Positions 28,859 through 37,443 of a DNA stretch of 64,000 bases are shown here, in pieces. Position numbers and translations under genes: made by a program. Source of the stretch: an uncultured Methanobacteriaceae archaeon (GTDB lineage Archaea > Methanobacteriota > Methanobacteria > Methanobacteriales > Methanobacteriaceae); NCBI GenBank assembly GCA_902782945.1, contig CACZOU010000046.1, positions 1 to 64,000 of the forward strand. Reading direction: 5' to 3'. Positions within the stretch are counted from its first letter, which is position 1. Each line of letters opens with the position of its first letter. The notes below the pieces were generated by a model. It saw only the letters and a list, made by a program, of their open reading frames with translations, made no database searches and was not told where the DNA came from.

Positions 28859-29560
28859 TTAGAATTCTATTAAATCGCTTTTTCTTTTAGTATATATAAT
28901 GCCGAGTATTACTAATCCAATCACTGCAATTAGCATATAACCTATATCAGTTAATGATTGAATTTGTACTGCTGATCCTGATGTTAATGATGAAATATTA
29001 GGTAGTATTAATAAGCATAGACAGAAGTATAAACCAATAAAAATCATGAAATTTCCTAATACAATAGGATATGGTTTATTAATTTTTTTCACAATTTTAG
29101 TTGACAATGCATAGGTTATTCCCATCACAGCTACTAATGCAACTGAGGACAATAATCCTAGAGATACTGATGATACACCAGCCATTGGAGATACTAGTAA
29201 TATTGAAGTTAATATTGCACCAAAACAACATGGACATGGCGCAACTACTGCCATACATGTACTGCTTCCAACGTCTTTACCTGTTACTTTCCAGTCATAT
29301 ACAGTTTTAAATCCAGTTATAAGAATTACTGCTGCAATTACTGCGAAGATGTAACTGGTATAATTATATACAAAATTATATAGTTCTTTGGTGTATGGTT
29401 GTACTATGTATGATAGTACTACAAGTCCTACGAAGTACCCAACTAATATTAAGTATACATTTCTTTTTTTAATACCTGAAAATCCTAGAGCTAATCCTAT
29501 TTTCAAACCAAATATTAGAACTGCTGCTAATATTCCATATTGCCAGAATTGTTCTAGCAT
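28859..29560 (-). CDS. DUF2162 polytopic membrane protein
   Basis: 233 residues with about six hydrophobic helices (IAGL-type segments near 5-25, 36-53, 68-84, 104-128, 130-150, 165-188, 205-222). A Cys cluster lies in a membrane segment: Cys102, Cys109, Cys111 and Cys112 in TCMAVVAPCPCCFG. Families with this domain are annotated only as predicted transporters. It is the first gene of the operon with the ExbB- and ExbD-like genes; GGAGG lies 8 nt before the ATG. A role in moving a metal or thiol-linked substrate is a guess from the Cys cluster. Confidence 0.8.
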   Translation of the reverse strand: MLEQFWQYGILAAVLIFGLKIGLALGFSGIKKRNVYLILVGYFVGLVVLSYIVQPYTKELYNFVYNYTSYIFAVIAAVILITGFKTVYDWKVTGKDVGSSTCMAVVAPCPCCFGAILTSILLVSPMAGVSSVSLGLLSSVALVAVMGITYALSTKIVKKINKPYPIVLGNFMIFIGLYFCLCLLILPNISSLTSGSAVQIQSLTDIGYMLIAVIGLVILGIIYTKRKSDLIEF

Positions 29561-29971
29561 TTATATTTCCCTCCTTTTTCATTGTTAATAAAAAAAGATG
29601 TAAAATATATCATAGAATATATTCATTTTATGATAGTATTTTTTTTAATTTTCATAAAGTTATATTTATTTGTTTTTTAATATTAATATTATTCTTATTA
29701 TTTTAATGAAATTAATATAAATTTTATTTATTCGTGTATTATTGAATAATCGATTCAAATATATTTTAATTTTAAAAATACGGGATATTAATTTACTATT
29801 TTCTTAGTTCTGCTTTTAATTTTTATATTTTTAAATTAATCAATATAAAATGAATATAAATATATAATTCTTAAATTATATTATGTAATATGAAGAATAA
29901 TTATCAGAACTTACTTGAGTTTCATTAAATGTTTTAATATTCTTCTATATAACTAAAAAGGAGGTTAAAGT
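29561..29971. other. Intergenic, very AT-rich, 411 bp
   Basis: Separates the divergent DUF2162 operon and the next adhesin. It is over 80% A+T with many TATA-like stretches, so no single promoter can be picked. An 8-bp inverted repeat (29892-29899 with 29938-29945) lies in the likely 5' leader just before the ribosome site. No ORF or RNA gene seen. Confidence 0.6.
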
Positions 29972-29974
29972 ATT
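29957..29974 (+). promoter_or_regulatory. Ribosome-binding site deciding a non-canonical ATT start
   Basis: AAGGAGG with its GGAGG core at 29960-29964 is followed by 7 nt and an ATT codon (29972-29974) that opens the signal-peptide frame. A TAA in the same frame at 29966-29968 excludes any start further upstream, and no ATG, GTG or TTG occurs before the hydrophobic core. Confidence 0.65.
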
Positions 29975-32900
29975 TCTATTAAGAGAAGTCATATTATTTT
30001 AACTTCCCTAACAATATTATTCATATTAATATCTATAACTGCAATATCTGCAGCTGATTCAAGTAGTACTAATACTACAAATATCGAATCTTCAAATGAT
30101 AATAATATAAATTCAAATATTGGAATTAGTGAAGTTAATAATAATTATAACATCACTTCAAATGATAACAAGATAGCACATGTATCAAACAAGCAGAATA
30201 CTAGTAAAGACAATCTTAAAAGTAAATCAAGTATATATGATTCTAGAAATGCAAGTAATTTAGAGAGTAAATCTATTAAAACAAATGATTCATCAAATGA
30301 AACAAGAATTGACCCAGACATTCGTTTAAGTGATAATCCTATGGAACCTGGTACTAACACTACATTTGTAGCTATAGTTCCATCAGATGCTACAGGAACA
30401 GTTGTATTTAAGATAAATAATGAAATAATATCTAATAATATAACAATTAACTCAACATTACTAACTTACACTTACGAGGTACCTGAATATTATAATGATC
30501 CAACATATAATTTAACATTATCTTATTCTGGTGATTCTAAATATAAACCAGTAAATGTAAGTACACTCATTGCATTAACAAGTGAAGAAACTAATGTAGA
30601 CCCACAGATAACTGTAGATAATATAACAGTAAAATACTTATCACAAACACAAATAGTAGCACACATGGCACCAGATGTTAAAGGTGTAGTTGAATTTAGA
30701 TTAAATAAAACAAAACTTGCCACTATAGAAATAGTAAATGGAACAGCAACATATAATTTTAACGCCAATGCTACAAGACTGCCAGGAGTGTATAGGTTAC
30801 AAGTGATATATGCTGGTAACTATAAGTATTCAAATAGTACAGTAAGATCAAGATTAACCATTCTCAAGTTAAATGCTAATTTAACTACAGAAAATATAAT
30901 TTCTAAAGCAGGTTCTAATACAACATTCACTTCAAGGGTAATTGATGAACTAGGAAGACCAGTAAGTAATGCATTAGTTGTATATAAAATTAATCAAAAC
31001 ACGATTGGTAATATCACAACTAACGAAACAGGATATGCAGTATATCATTATGTACTACCATATCAATTTGATGATCAAGAATATAGTGTTCAAGCAGTAC
31101 TTCGAGAAACAAATATTATTAATTCAACAAGAACTAATGCTACATTAAAACTAACACAATTATCTACAAGAGTAGAAGTTCCAAAGATATCCGCTAAAAT
31201 AAATGATACAGTAACAATAACAGCAACAGTCATTGATGAAAATGGTAATAATGTATTAAAAGGAGTTGTATTATTCAAAATCAATGGAGTTACCACAGTT
31301 AGAAAAAATGTGTCTATAGGACATGCATTATATACATATGTACCTAAAGTAAACAGTGCAAAAATATATAATATAACCTGTATTTATCAGGGATACTGGA
31401 AATATGCTGACTCTCAGAATAATGGTAAATTAACCATCAATAAGATTGGTACAGTAACAACTGCAAGATACGTTGATGCAAAAATTGGTAAAAAGGTAGT
31501 TCTTTCTGCTAGTGTAAAAGATAAAAATCAATTAAATGTAAATGGTGGATATGTACGATTTACATTAAATGGAAAAGATGTTGGAAAAGTAGCTGTTAAA
31601 AATGGTGCAGCAAACTTAACATACTATGTTGGAATCATGAAACAAGGAGCATACAGACTTAATGCAACATACCTTGGAAGTAATGCATATTATTCCAGTT
31701 ATAATTTGAATTATATGAATGTAACAAGATTAAATGCTAGAATGGTCTCCGATGCAGTATATGTAACTATAGGTAAAACTGCTAAAATTACAGTAACAAT
31801 ACTTGATGAAACAAATCATCATGCAGAGAATGGTACTGTAACATTTACATTAAACGGTACTACTATTGGTAAAGCAACAGTTAAAAAGGGTGTAGCCAGT
31901 ATATCCTACAGGCCACCAAATAAGTACAACGGTTTAACATTAAAATATCTAGCAAAACTTCAGGCTAACCAATACTACTCATCAGCTTACACAATAAATA
32001 ACCTTACTGTTTCAAGTTTAAGCACGGTATTTGTCAGTCCTAAGGGCAGTGACTCTAACATAGGTGATAAATATCATCCATTCAGAACAGTATCCTATGC
32101 AGTAGGACATGTAAGCACATATGGTTCTGTTATCTTAACTAATGGTACCTATTCAGCTTCCAATATATACTTAAATAAAACTATTAAGATTATTGGAAGT
32201 GGAACTAAGACATTTATAACAGGTAATGGCAAGGGTCCTATATTTACAGTAACTACAAACAATACACATATTACAATAAAAAGTTTAACTATTAAGAATG
32301 GTAAATCATCAGCAAATAGAAGTGCTGGTGCAATAGTCTCATATGGTAAATTAAATATTACAGGTGTAAAGTTTATAAATAACACAGCTACTGGAGCATA
32401 TTCTGGTGGAGCAATATATTCATTAGGTATTCTAAACCTGACTGGTGTAACATTTACAAATAATGCAGTATCAAATAGTAATGGTGAAGGTGGAGCTTTA
32501 CGTTTAATAAACAACACAACAAATATTAATAGAGCATGGTTCACAGGCAATACAGCTAAAGGTACTAATTCAACTGGTGGTGGAGCTATATATATGCAGG
32601 ATGGAGATTTAGTAATTAATTCAGCATCCTTTAACAACAATAGAGCCACTGGTAAAATGGTATTAGGTGGAGCAATAAAAGCTGCCTATGGTGATATTGT
32701 AATTACATCATCTACATTCCTAAATAATTATGTGAGTGGTACTAATATTGGAATAGGTGGAGCAATAAATAGTTTAGGTGCTGGTTTATATATCAACAAA
32801 ACTAAGTTCCAATCAAACAAGGCATATGGAAACACAGTTGCAGGTGCAGGTGCAATGTACATACAATATGCAGCATCTGATATATATAATACAAACTTCA

Positions 32901-33415
32901 CATCTAACCTAGCAAAATCTAAATCAGTTATAGGTGGTGCTATAGAAGAATACTATGCATATTCAAAATTTGTAAATTGTATATTTAATTCAAATACACT
33001 TACCGCAACACAAAAAACATCCTTCGGTGGAGCTATATACTTTGAAACTGGTAACTTAACAGTACTTAAATGTAAATTCAATAAAAACACAGTGACTTCA
33101 AAAAATACATCTATTGGTGGAGCAATATACACAAGCTCTAATGCCACTATAACAAACTGTGACTTCACATCAAATAAAGTAACAGGTAAATATATTGGTG
33201 GTGGAGCAATAGCAAACATGAATAAAATAACCATTTCAAGAACAAACTTCATATCAAATAATGCTACTGGTGTAGGTAATAGTATTACAGCTATATCAGG
33301 TTCTAGAAACAGTATTCAAAATAATTACTGGGGATCAAAGAAACCTACATGGAGTAAAGAATTAAGAGGAGTTACCAAACCATCTAAATTTGCGACTACC
33401 AAATTTTCACATTAG
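29972..33415 (+). CDS. Adhesin-like surface protein: Ig-like repeats then beta-helix, apparent ATT start
   Basis: About 1147 residues if read from ATT 29972. The first ATG in frame (30341) would remove the signal peptide (xSIKRSHIILTSLTILFILI then SITAISAA) and is rejected. After an Asn/Ser linker come about six to seven Ig-like repeats (residues 125-685; VVFKINNEII, VVYKINQNTI, VLFKINGVTT, VRFTLNGKDV). Then VFVSPKGSDSNIGDKYHPF opens a C-terminal beta-helix with GGAIY-type coils, ending in the NYWGSKKPTW motif found at the ends of such helices. The module order is the reverse of the neighbouring adhesins. No membrane anchor is visible. The frame is intact throughout, which argues against a decayed gene. 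Confidence 0.82.
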   Translation: MSIKRSHIILTSLTILFILISITAISAADSSSTNTTNIESSNDNNINSNIGISEVNNNYNITSNDNKIAHVSNKQNTSKDNLKSKSSIYDSRNASNLESKSIKTNDSSNETRIDPDIRLSDNPMEPGTNTTFVAIVPSDATGTVVFKINNEIISNNITINSTLLTYTYEVPEYYNDPTYNLTLSYSGDSKYKPVNVSTLIALTSEETNVDPQITVDNITVKYLSQTQIVAHMAPDVKGVVEFRLNKTKLATIEIVNGTATYNFNANATRLPGVYRLQVIYAGNYKYSNSTVRSRLTILKLNANLTTENIISKAGSNTTFTSRVIDELGRPVSNALVVYKINQNTIGNITTNETGYAVYHYVLPYQFDDQEYSVQAVLRETNIINSTRTNATLKLTQLSTRVEVPKISAKINDTVTITATVIDENGNNVLKGVVLFKINGVTTVRKNVSIGHALYTYVPKVNSAKIYNITCIYQGYWKYADSQNNGKLTINKIGTVTTARYVDAKIGKKVVLSASVKDKNQLNVNGGYVRFTLNGKDVGKVAVKNGAANLTYYVGIMKQGAYRLNATYLGSNAYYSSYNLNYMNVTRLNARMVSDAVYVTIGKTAKITVTILDETNHHAENGTVTFTLNGTTIGKATVKKGVASISYRPPNKYNGLTLKYLAKLQANQYYSSAYTINNLTVSSLSTVFVSPKGSDSNIGDKYHPFRTVSYAVGHVSTYGSVILTNGTYSASNIYLNKTIKIIGSGTKTFITGNGKGPIFTVTTNNTHITIKSLTIKNGKSSANRSAGAIVSYGKLNITGVKFINNTATGAYSGGAIYSLGILNLTGVTFTNNAVSNSNGEGGALRLINNTTNINRAWFTGNTAKGTNSTGGGAIYMQDGDLVINSASFNNNRATGKMVLGGAIKAAYGDIVITSSTFLNNYVSGTNIGIGGAINSLGAGLYINKTKFQSNKAYGNTVAGAGAMYIQYAASDIYNTNFTSNLAKSKSVIGGAIEEYYAYSKFVNCIFNSNTLTATQKTSFGGAIYFETGNLTVLKCKFNKNTVTSKNTSIGGAIYTSSNATITNCDFTSNKVTGKYIGGGAIANMNKITISRTNFISNNATGVGNSITAISGSRNSIQNNYWGSKKPTWSKELRGVTKPSKFATTKFSH

Positions 33416-33582
33416 AATATAAAAAATAATATTATATTCTAATACTTTTTTTTATTAAGACATATATCCTAAAATACTTATTTTTCACAAAAAGAGATAA
33501 CTTATTTTAATTAAAAATAGAAATATTTTTTTTAAAAAAGAATAAAAAAAGAAAGGTTTTTTATTAACTACTTTAACAATAC

Positions 33583-36123
33583 CTAACTAATTACAATAGG
33601 AATACGAATAGTCATCGCATTATATTTTTTATTTGCTCCCATTCTAATTGTTAATGTTTGTTTTAATGTCTGACCACTTTTTACAGCAGGTGTTACATAT
33701 TCAAATGTAAATACACCATCAGTTAAAGTAATATTAGTTTTTATAGTTTTACCATTAATCTTATAACATATTTTTCCCTGTGAAACATAGTTATTATGTG
33801 AATCAAGAACACCCATAGTGATGCTGACACCACTATCACTCATTAAATACAATGTACTGTTAGGAGTTACATGTGCATTTTGTTTTGAAATTGTCATAAT
33901 AGTCTTGTTATTACATGAATATTTGTTATTATCTCCACCATAAACAATGCTGACATTATATTGTTTAGGATTGAAATTTTGAGGAATAGTATAATTTATT
34001 ATAGCTTTACCATTAACTATTCTAACATTAGATGCAATAGTTTTACCATTAATTTTAAAGGAAACTTTTCCGTTAGTTACCTTTTTATTTCCACAGGTTA
34101 CATCAGCTATCATTTGAATTGTGTCTCCTGTTCTAATAGCAGTGGTATTTTTTATGGTAATTTTAGCTGTTACACTACGTTTAGGAATAGTTATTGTAAT
34201 ATTCTTGGATAATTTCTTATCATTAATTGTATTTAATACAATTGTTGCAGTATAATTTTTATTGCCCCATGATGTAGGTATAGCATATTTTACTGATGCT
34301 TTACCATTAACTACTTTTACTTTATTAATTATGGTTTTACCATTAATTTTAATAGAAGCTTTACCATTAATATTGTTAGGTAGATTTATATTAAACTGTA
34401 TTGTCTGATTATTATCTAATAGAATATATGTTATATTAGCTTCCAATGGCGTCAATGTTAATAATTGATCATCAATTAATACACTAATATTCTCATATTC
34501 TGGTTTACATGTATTTATTGTTTGATTATTAATATTCTGAAAATTCTCTGTAAAAACTGTGTTATTAGCAATATATACAACTTCTCTTATAGGAATGTTT
34601 GAACTTAATTTATCACCGTTATTTAATGAATTAATTGTTACTAATAATGTTGTATCTAATTTTTCAATTAGTGGTGTGGTATTAGTAAATGTCATAACAA
34701 CCCAATGATCAGGGATTACTCCTATTTTATCCCATTTTGGATTATTGTTACCCCACCAATTATTTTCTATTGATTTAATTAATGAACTATTACTATATAT
34801 TGTGTTATTAGTTTCAGCTTCATTACCTATAAATGCATTGTATTCTAAATTAATATATTGTTCATTCCATATAGCTCCACCTTTTTCTCCAGCAGTATTT
34901 AATCTAAACACTGAGTTTCTAGCAGTGATAGTACCATAATTTCCTTCAACAGGTGTTGTGTTAAGATTAGCTATTGCTCCACCATTAACAGTTGCACTAT
35001 TTTCTGTAAAATTACAGTTAATCAAGGTTAAATTTCCATTTTCAGTAGCAGTCCATGCAATATTTTCTATAGCTCCACCACTTTCTCCAGCACTATTTGA
35101 TTCAAATGTACAATTTATTGCAGTGAAATTATTAGTGTTCGTGATTGCTCCACCATTATATGTACCATGATTATATAGGAATTGGCTGTTTGTTATTCTT
35201 ACAATACCTGTACTATATAAGGCACCACCATAAAAGGATGCAGCCTGGTTTTTTAAGAATAACGTGTTGTTAATTGTCACATTTCCAAATGCATTATAAA
35301 CTGCTCCACCACTTACAGCTGAATTGTTTTTGAAATTTGAATTTAGTATTAAGAGATTTCCACGTATGCTATACACAGATCCTCCAACATTATACGTATT
35401 ATCTTTCGTGAAATTTGAGTTTCTAATTGTAGTTCTTCCACGATTATTGTATATTGAAGCTCCCCATGAAGCGGTATTACTTGAAAAGTCCGTGTTTTCT
35501 ACATATAATATGCCAGTATTATATATGCTTCCGCCTTTAGATGTTCTTTCTAAACCAGTATTATTTAGGAAACATGAATCTCTAACAGTTAAATTTCCAT
35601 TATTAGTGATTGCTGCCTGAGTGCTGGATTCATAATCTTTCAGTGTTATATTAATAAGGGTTAATTGATTATTATCTGATATGGTGAATATACTACTAGT
35701 ATCATTTGCTATGAATATAGTACTATTTCTATTTTGACCAATTATTGTTGTGTTTTTTGTGATATTCATTGATTTTAAATAATATGTGCCCGTGTTAACA
35801 TGTAATTTACTGTTATTTGTTATTATTGTTTCTGTTATTGTTTTATATGGATTATCAATTGTACCATCTTCAACTTGATTAGTGGATGATGAATCAATAT
35901 AAATATCGTTACTTTCTTCTTTTTTCAGGTTTTTAGTATTATTTTGGACATATTTCGTGTTTTGAATTTGTGTAGTATTACTTTGCTGTGTGACTGGTTG
36001 TATATGATGATTATTATCTTGTAGTGTATTAGTATCATTAGTATTCTCTGCAGATATTGATGTTATGGATAATAAAACAGTTGTTAATAGAATTAAGAAT
36101 AACAATGTTTTTCTTGTTTTGAT
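33583..36123 (-). CDS. Adhesin-like surface protein: beta-helix then Ig-like repeats, apparent ATC start
   Basis: About 846 residues if read from ATC at 36123. The next candidate, TTG at 36105, is 25 nt from the ribosome site and drops the basic KTRK segment of the signal peptide (xKTRKTLLFLILLTTVLL then SITSISAE). A Thr/Asn/Gln linker follows, then the helix-entry motif IYIDSSSTNQVEDGTIDNPY near residue 78 and a beta-helix to about 430 with GGAIYN coils, closed by NNWWGNNNPKWDKIG. Residues 560-846 are Ig-like repeats (ASIKINGKTI, VSFKINGKTI, ICYKINGKTI). No membrane anchor is present. Confidence 0.82.
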   Translation of the reverse strand: MKTRKTLLFLILLTTVLLSITSISAENTNDTNTLQDNNHHIQPVTQQSNTTQIQNTKYVQNNTKNLKKEESNDIYIDSSSTNQVEDGTIDNPYKTITETIITNNSKLHVNTGTYYLKSMNITKNTTIIGQNRNSTIFIANDTSSIFTISDNNQLTLINITLKDYESSTQAAITNNGNLTVRDSCFLNNTGLERTSKGGSIYNTGILYVENTDFSSNTASWGASIYNNRGRTTIRNSNFTKDNTYNVGGSVYSIRGNLLILNSNFKNNSAVSGGAVYNAFGNVTINNTLFLKNQAASFYGGALYSTGIVRITNSQFLYNHGTYNGGAITNTNNFTAINCTFESNSAGESGGAIENIAWTATENGNLTLINCNFTENSATVNGGAIANLNTTPVEGNYGTITARNSVFRLNTAGEKGGAIWNEQYINLEYNAFIGNEAETNNTIYSNSSLIKSIENNWWGNNNPKWDKIGVIPDHWVVMTFTNTTPLIEKLDTTLLVTINSLNNGDKLSSNIPIREVVYIANNTVFTENFQNINNQTINTCKPEYENISVLIDDQLLTLTPLEANITYILLDNNQTIQFNINLPNNINGKASIKINGKTIINKVKVVNGKASVKYAIPTSWGNKNYTATIVLNTINDKKLSKNITITIPKRSVTAKITIKNTTAIRTGDTIQMIADVTCGNKKVTNGKVSFKINGKTIASNVRIVNGKAIINYTIPQNFNPKQYNVSIVYGGDNNKYSCNNKTIMTISKQNAHVTPNSTLYLMSDSGVSITMGVLDSHNNYVSQGKICYKINGKTIKTNITLTDGVFTFEYVTPAVKSGQTLKQTLTIRMGANKKYNAMTIRIPIVIS

Positions 36124-36138
36124 ATTTTTACCTCCTTT
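36121..36138 (-). promoter_or_regulatory. Ribosome-binding site deciding a non-canonical ATC start
   Basis: On the minus strand AAAGGAGG (GGAGG at 36135-36131) is followed by 7 nt and ATC (36123-36121), which opens the signal-peptide frame. The motif and spacing match those before the ATT-start adhesin at 29972. Confidence 0.65.
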
Positions 36139-36364
36139 TGTTTTATTGATAATATAATTTATAATATAAGAATTATTATAGTTTATTTTATTTTATATAA
36201 AAAATATTTAAATAGTTAACTTATTTATATAGAAAATTAAAAATTATTCTCTTAAAATGGAGATTTTAAAAAGATATAATAATATTGAATTAAAAATATA
36301 TATTATATAACTAAATAAATTTCTCAAAAGAATTTTTTTTTAAGAATATTAGGAGATATTAGAA

Positions 36365-37432
36365 ATGAAGGGAGTTATTTTATCTGGTGGACATGGAACT
36401 AGACTAAGACCATTAACACATACAGGTCCAAAACAATTAATTCCAATAGCAAATAAGCCAGTAATTTATTATGCAATAGAAGATTTAAGAGATGCTGGAA
36501 TAACTGATATTGGAATAATCCTAGGAACCAACATGCCTAATAAAATAAAAGATGCCTTAGGTGATGGGTCTAAATTTGGAGTAAAAATCACATATATCAT
36601 GCAGGGAGAACCAAAAGGACTAGCTCATGCAGCAGCAACAGCTAAAGACTTTGTTGATGGGGATTCTTTTGTCATGTATCTAGGTGATAATATACTAAAA
36701 TCAGGAATTGAGGAATTTGTAAAAGGATTTGATGAATCAAAATTTGCATCAAGATTATTATTACAGGAAGTTCCTGATCCAAGACAATTTGGTGTAGCAG
36801 AACTAAATGATAATGGTGAAATAATTAATTTAGTTGAAAAACCAGAGCATCCGAAGAGTAACTTAGCATTAGTCGGAATATACTTATTCAAAAACGAGAT
36901 ATTTGATGCTATAGATAAAATTAAACCTTCTTGGAGAAATGAGTTAGAAATTACTGACGCTATCCAGAAACTAATCGATGAAGGCTATGATGTTGATTCC
37001 TTCGTAGTTGAAGGATGGTGGAAAGACACAGGAAAACCAGAAGATGTACTTGATGCTAACCAGTTAATTCTAGAATCAATACAAACAGATATCAAAGGAA
37101 CAATAGAAGATGATGTAAAAATCAAAGGAAGAGTAATCATTGGTGAAGATACAATAATAAAATCTGGTTCTGTAATAAAAGGACCTGCAATCATAGGAAA
37201 AAACTGTGAAATAAAAGGTTATGTTGGCCCATATACATCTATAGGTGATAATACAAAACTAATAGAATCAGAGATAGATTCATCAATCATTATTGGAAAC
37301 TCAATAATACAATCAGATAAGAGAATAACTGAAAGTCTTCTAGGACAAAATTCAAAAATAATTTCAGATAAAACAACCTATCCAAAAGGACGTAGTTTTG
37401 TAATAGGTGAAAATTCAATAATTAATTTATGA
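36365..37432 (+). CDS. rmlA: Glucose-1-phosphate thymidylyltransferase, long form
   Basis: 355 residues. The nucleotidyltransferase domain starts MKGVILSGGHGTRLRPLT, then PKQLIPIANKPVIYYAIEDL and YLGDNIL (metal-binding Asp). After about residue 240 a left-handed beta-helix of hexapeptide repeats (DDVKIKGRVIIGEDTIIKSG, IIGKNCEIKGYV) is added, giving the long form rather than the 290-residue RmlA of enteric bacteria. The reaction is dTTP plus glucose-1-phosphate to dTDP-glucose, feeding RmlB. A related sugar specificity cannot be ruled out. The stop codon lies within 12 nt of the galU start, so the two genes form an operon. Confidence 0.85.
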   Translation: MKGVILSGGHGTRLRPLTHTGPKQLIPIANKPVIYYAIEDLRDAGITDIGIILGTNMPNKIKDALGDGSKFGVKITYIMQGEPKGLAHAAATAKDFVDGDSFVMYLGDNILKSGIEEFVKGFDESKFASRLLLQEVPDPRQFGVAELNDNGEIINLVEKPEHPKSNLALVGIYLFKNEIFDAIDKIKPSWRNELEITDAIQKLIDEGYDVDSFVVEGWWKDTGKPEDVLDANQLILESIQTDIKGTIEDDVKIKGRVIIGEDTIIKSGSVIKGPAIIGKNCEIKGYVGPYTSIGDNTKLIESEIDSSIIIGNSIIQSDKRITESLLGQNSKIISDKTTYPKGRSFVIGENSIINL

Positions 37433-37443
37433 GGAAAGAAAAT

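Noticed and set aside
30341-33415. ATG at 30341 as the true start of this adhesin
   Set aside because: It removes a clear in-frame signal peptide that follows a perfect ribosome site at 29960.
13323-36123. Surface island as a recent mobile element or prophage
   Set aside because: No transposase, integrase, att-like repeats or tRNA boundary was found at its edges; base composition matches the surroundings.
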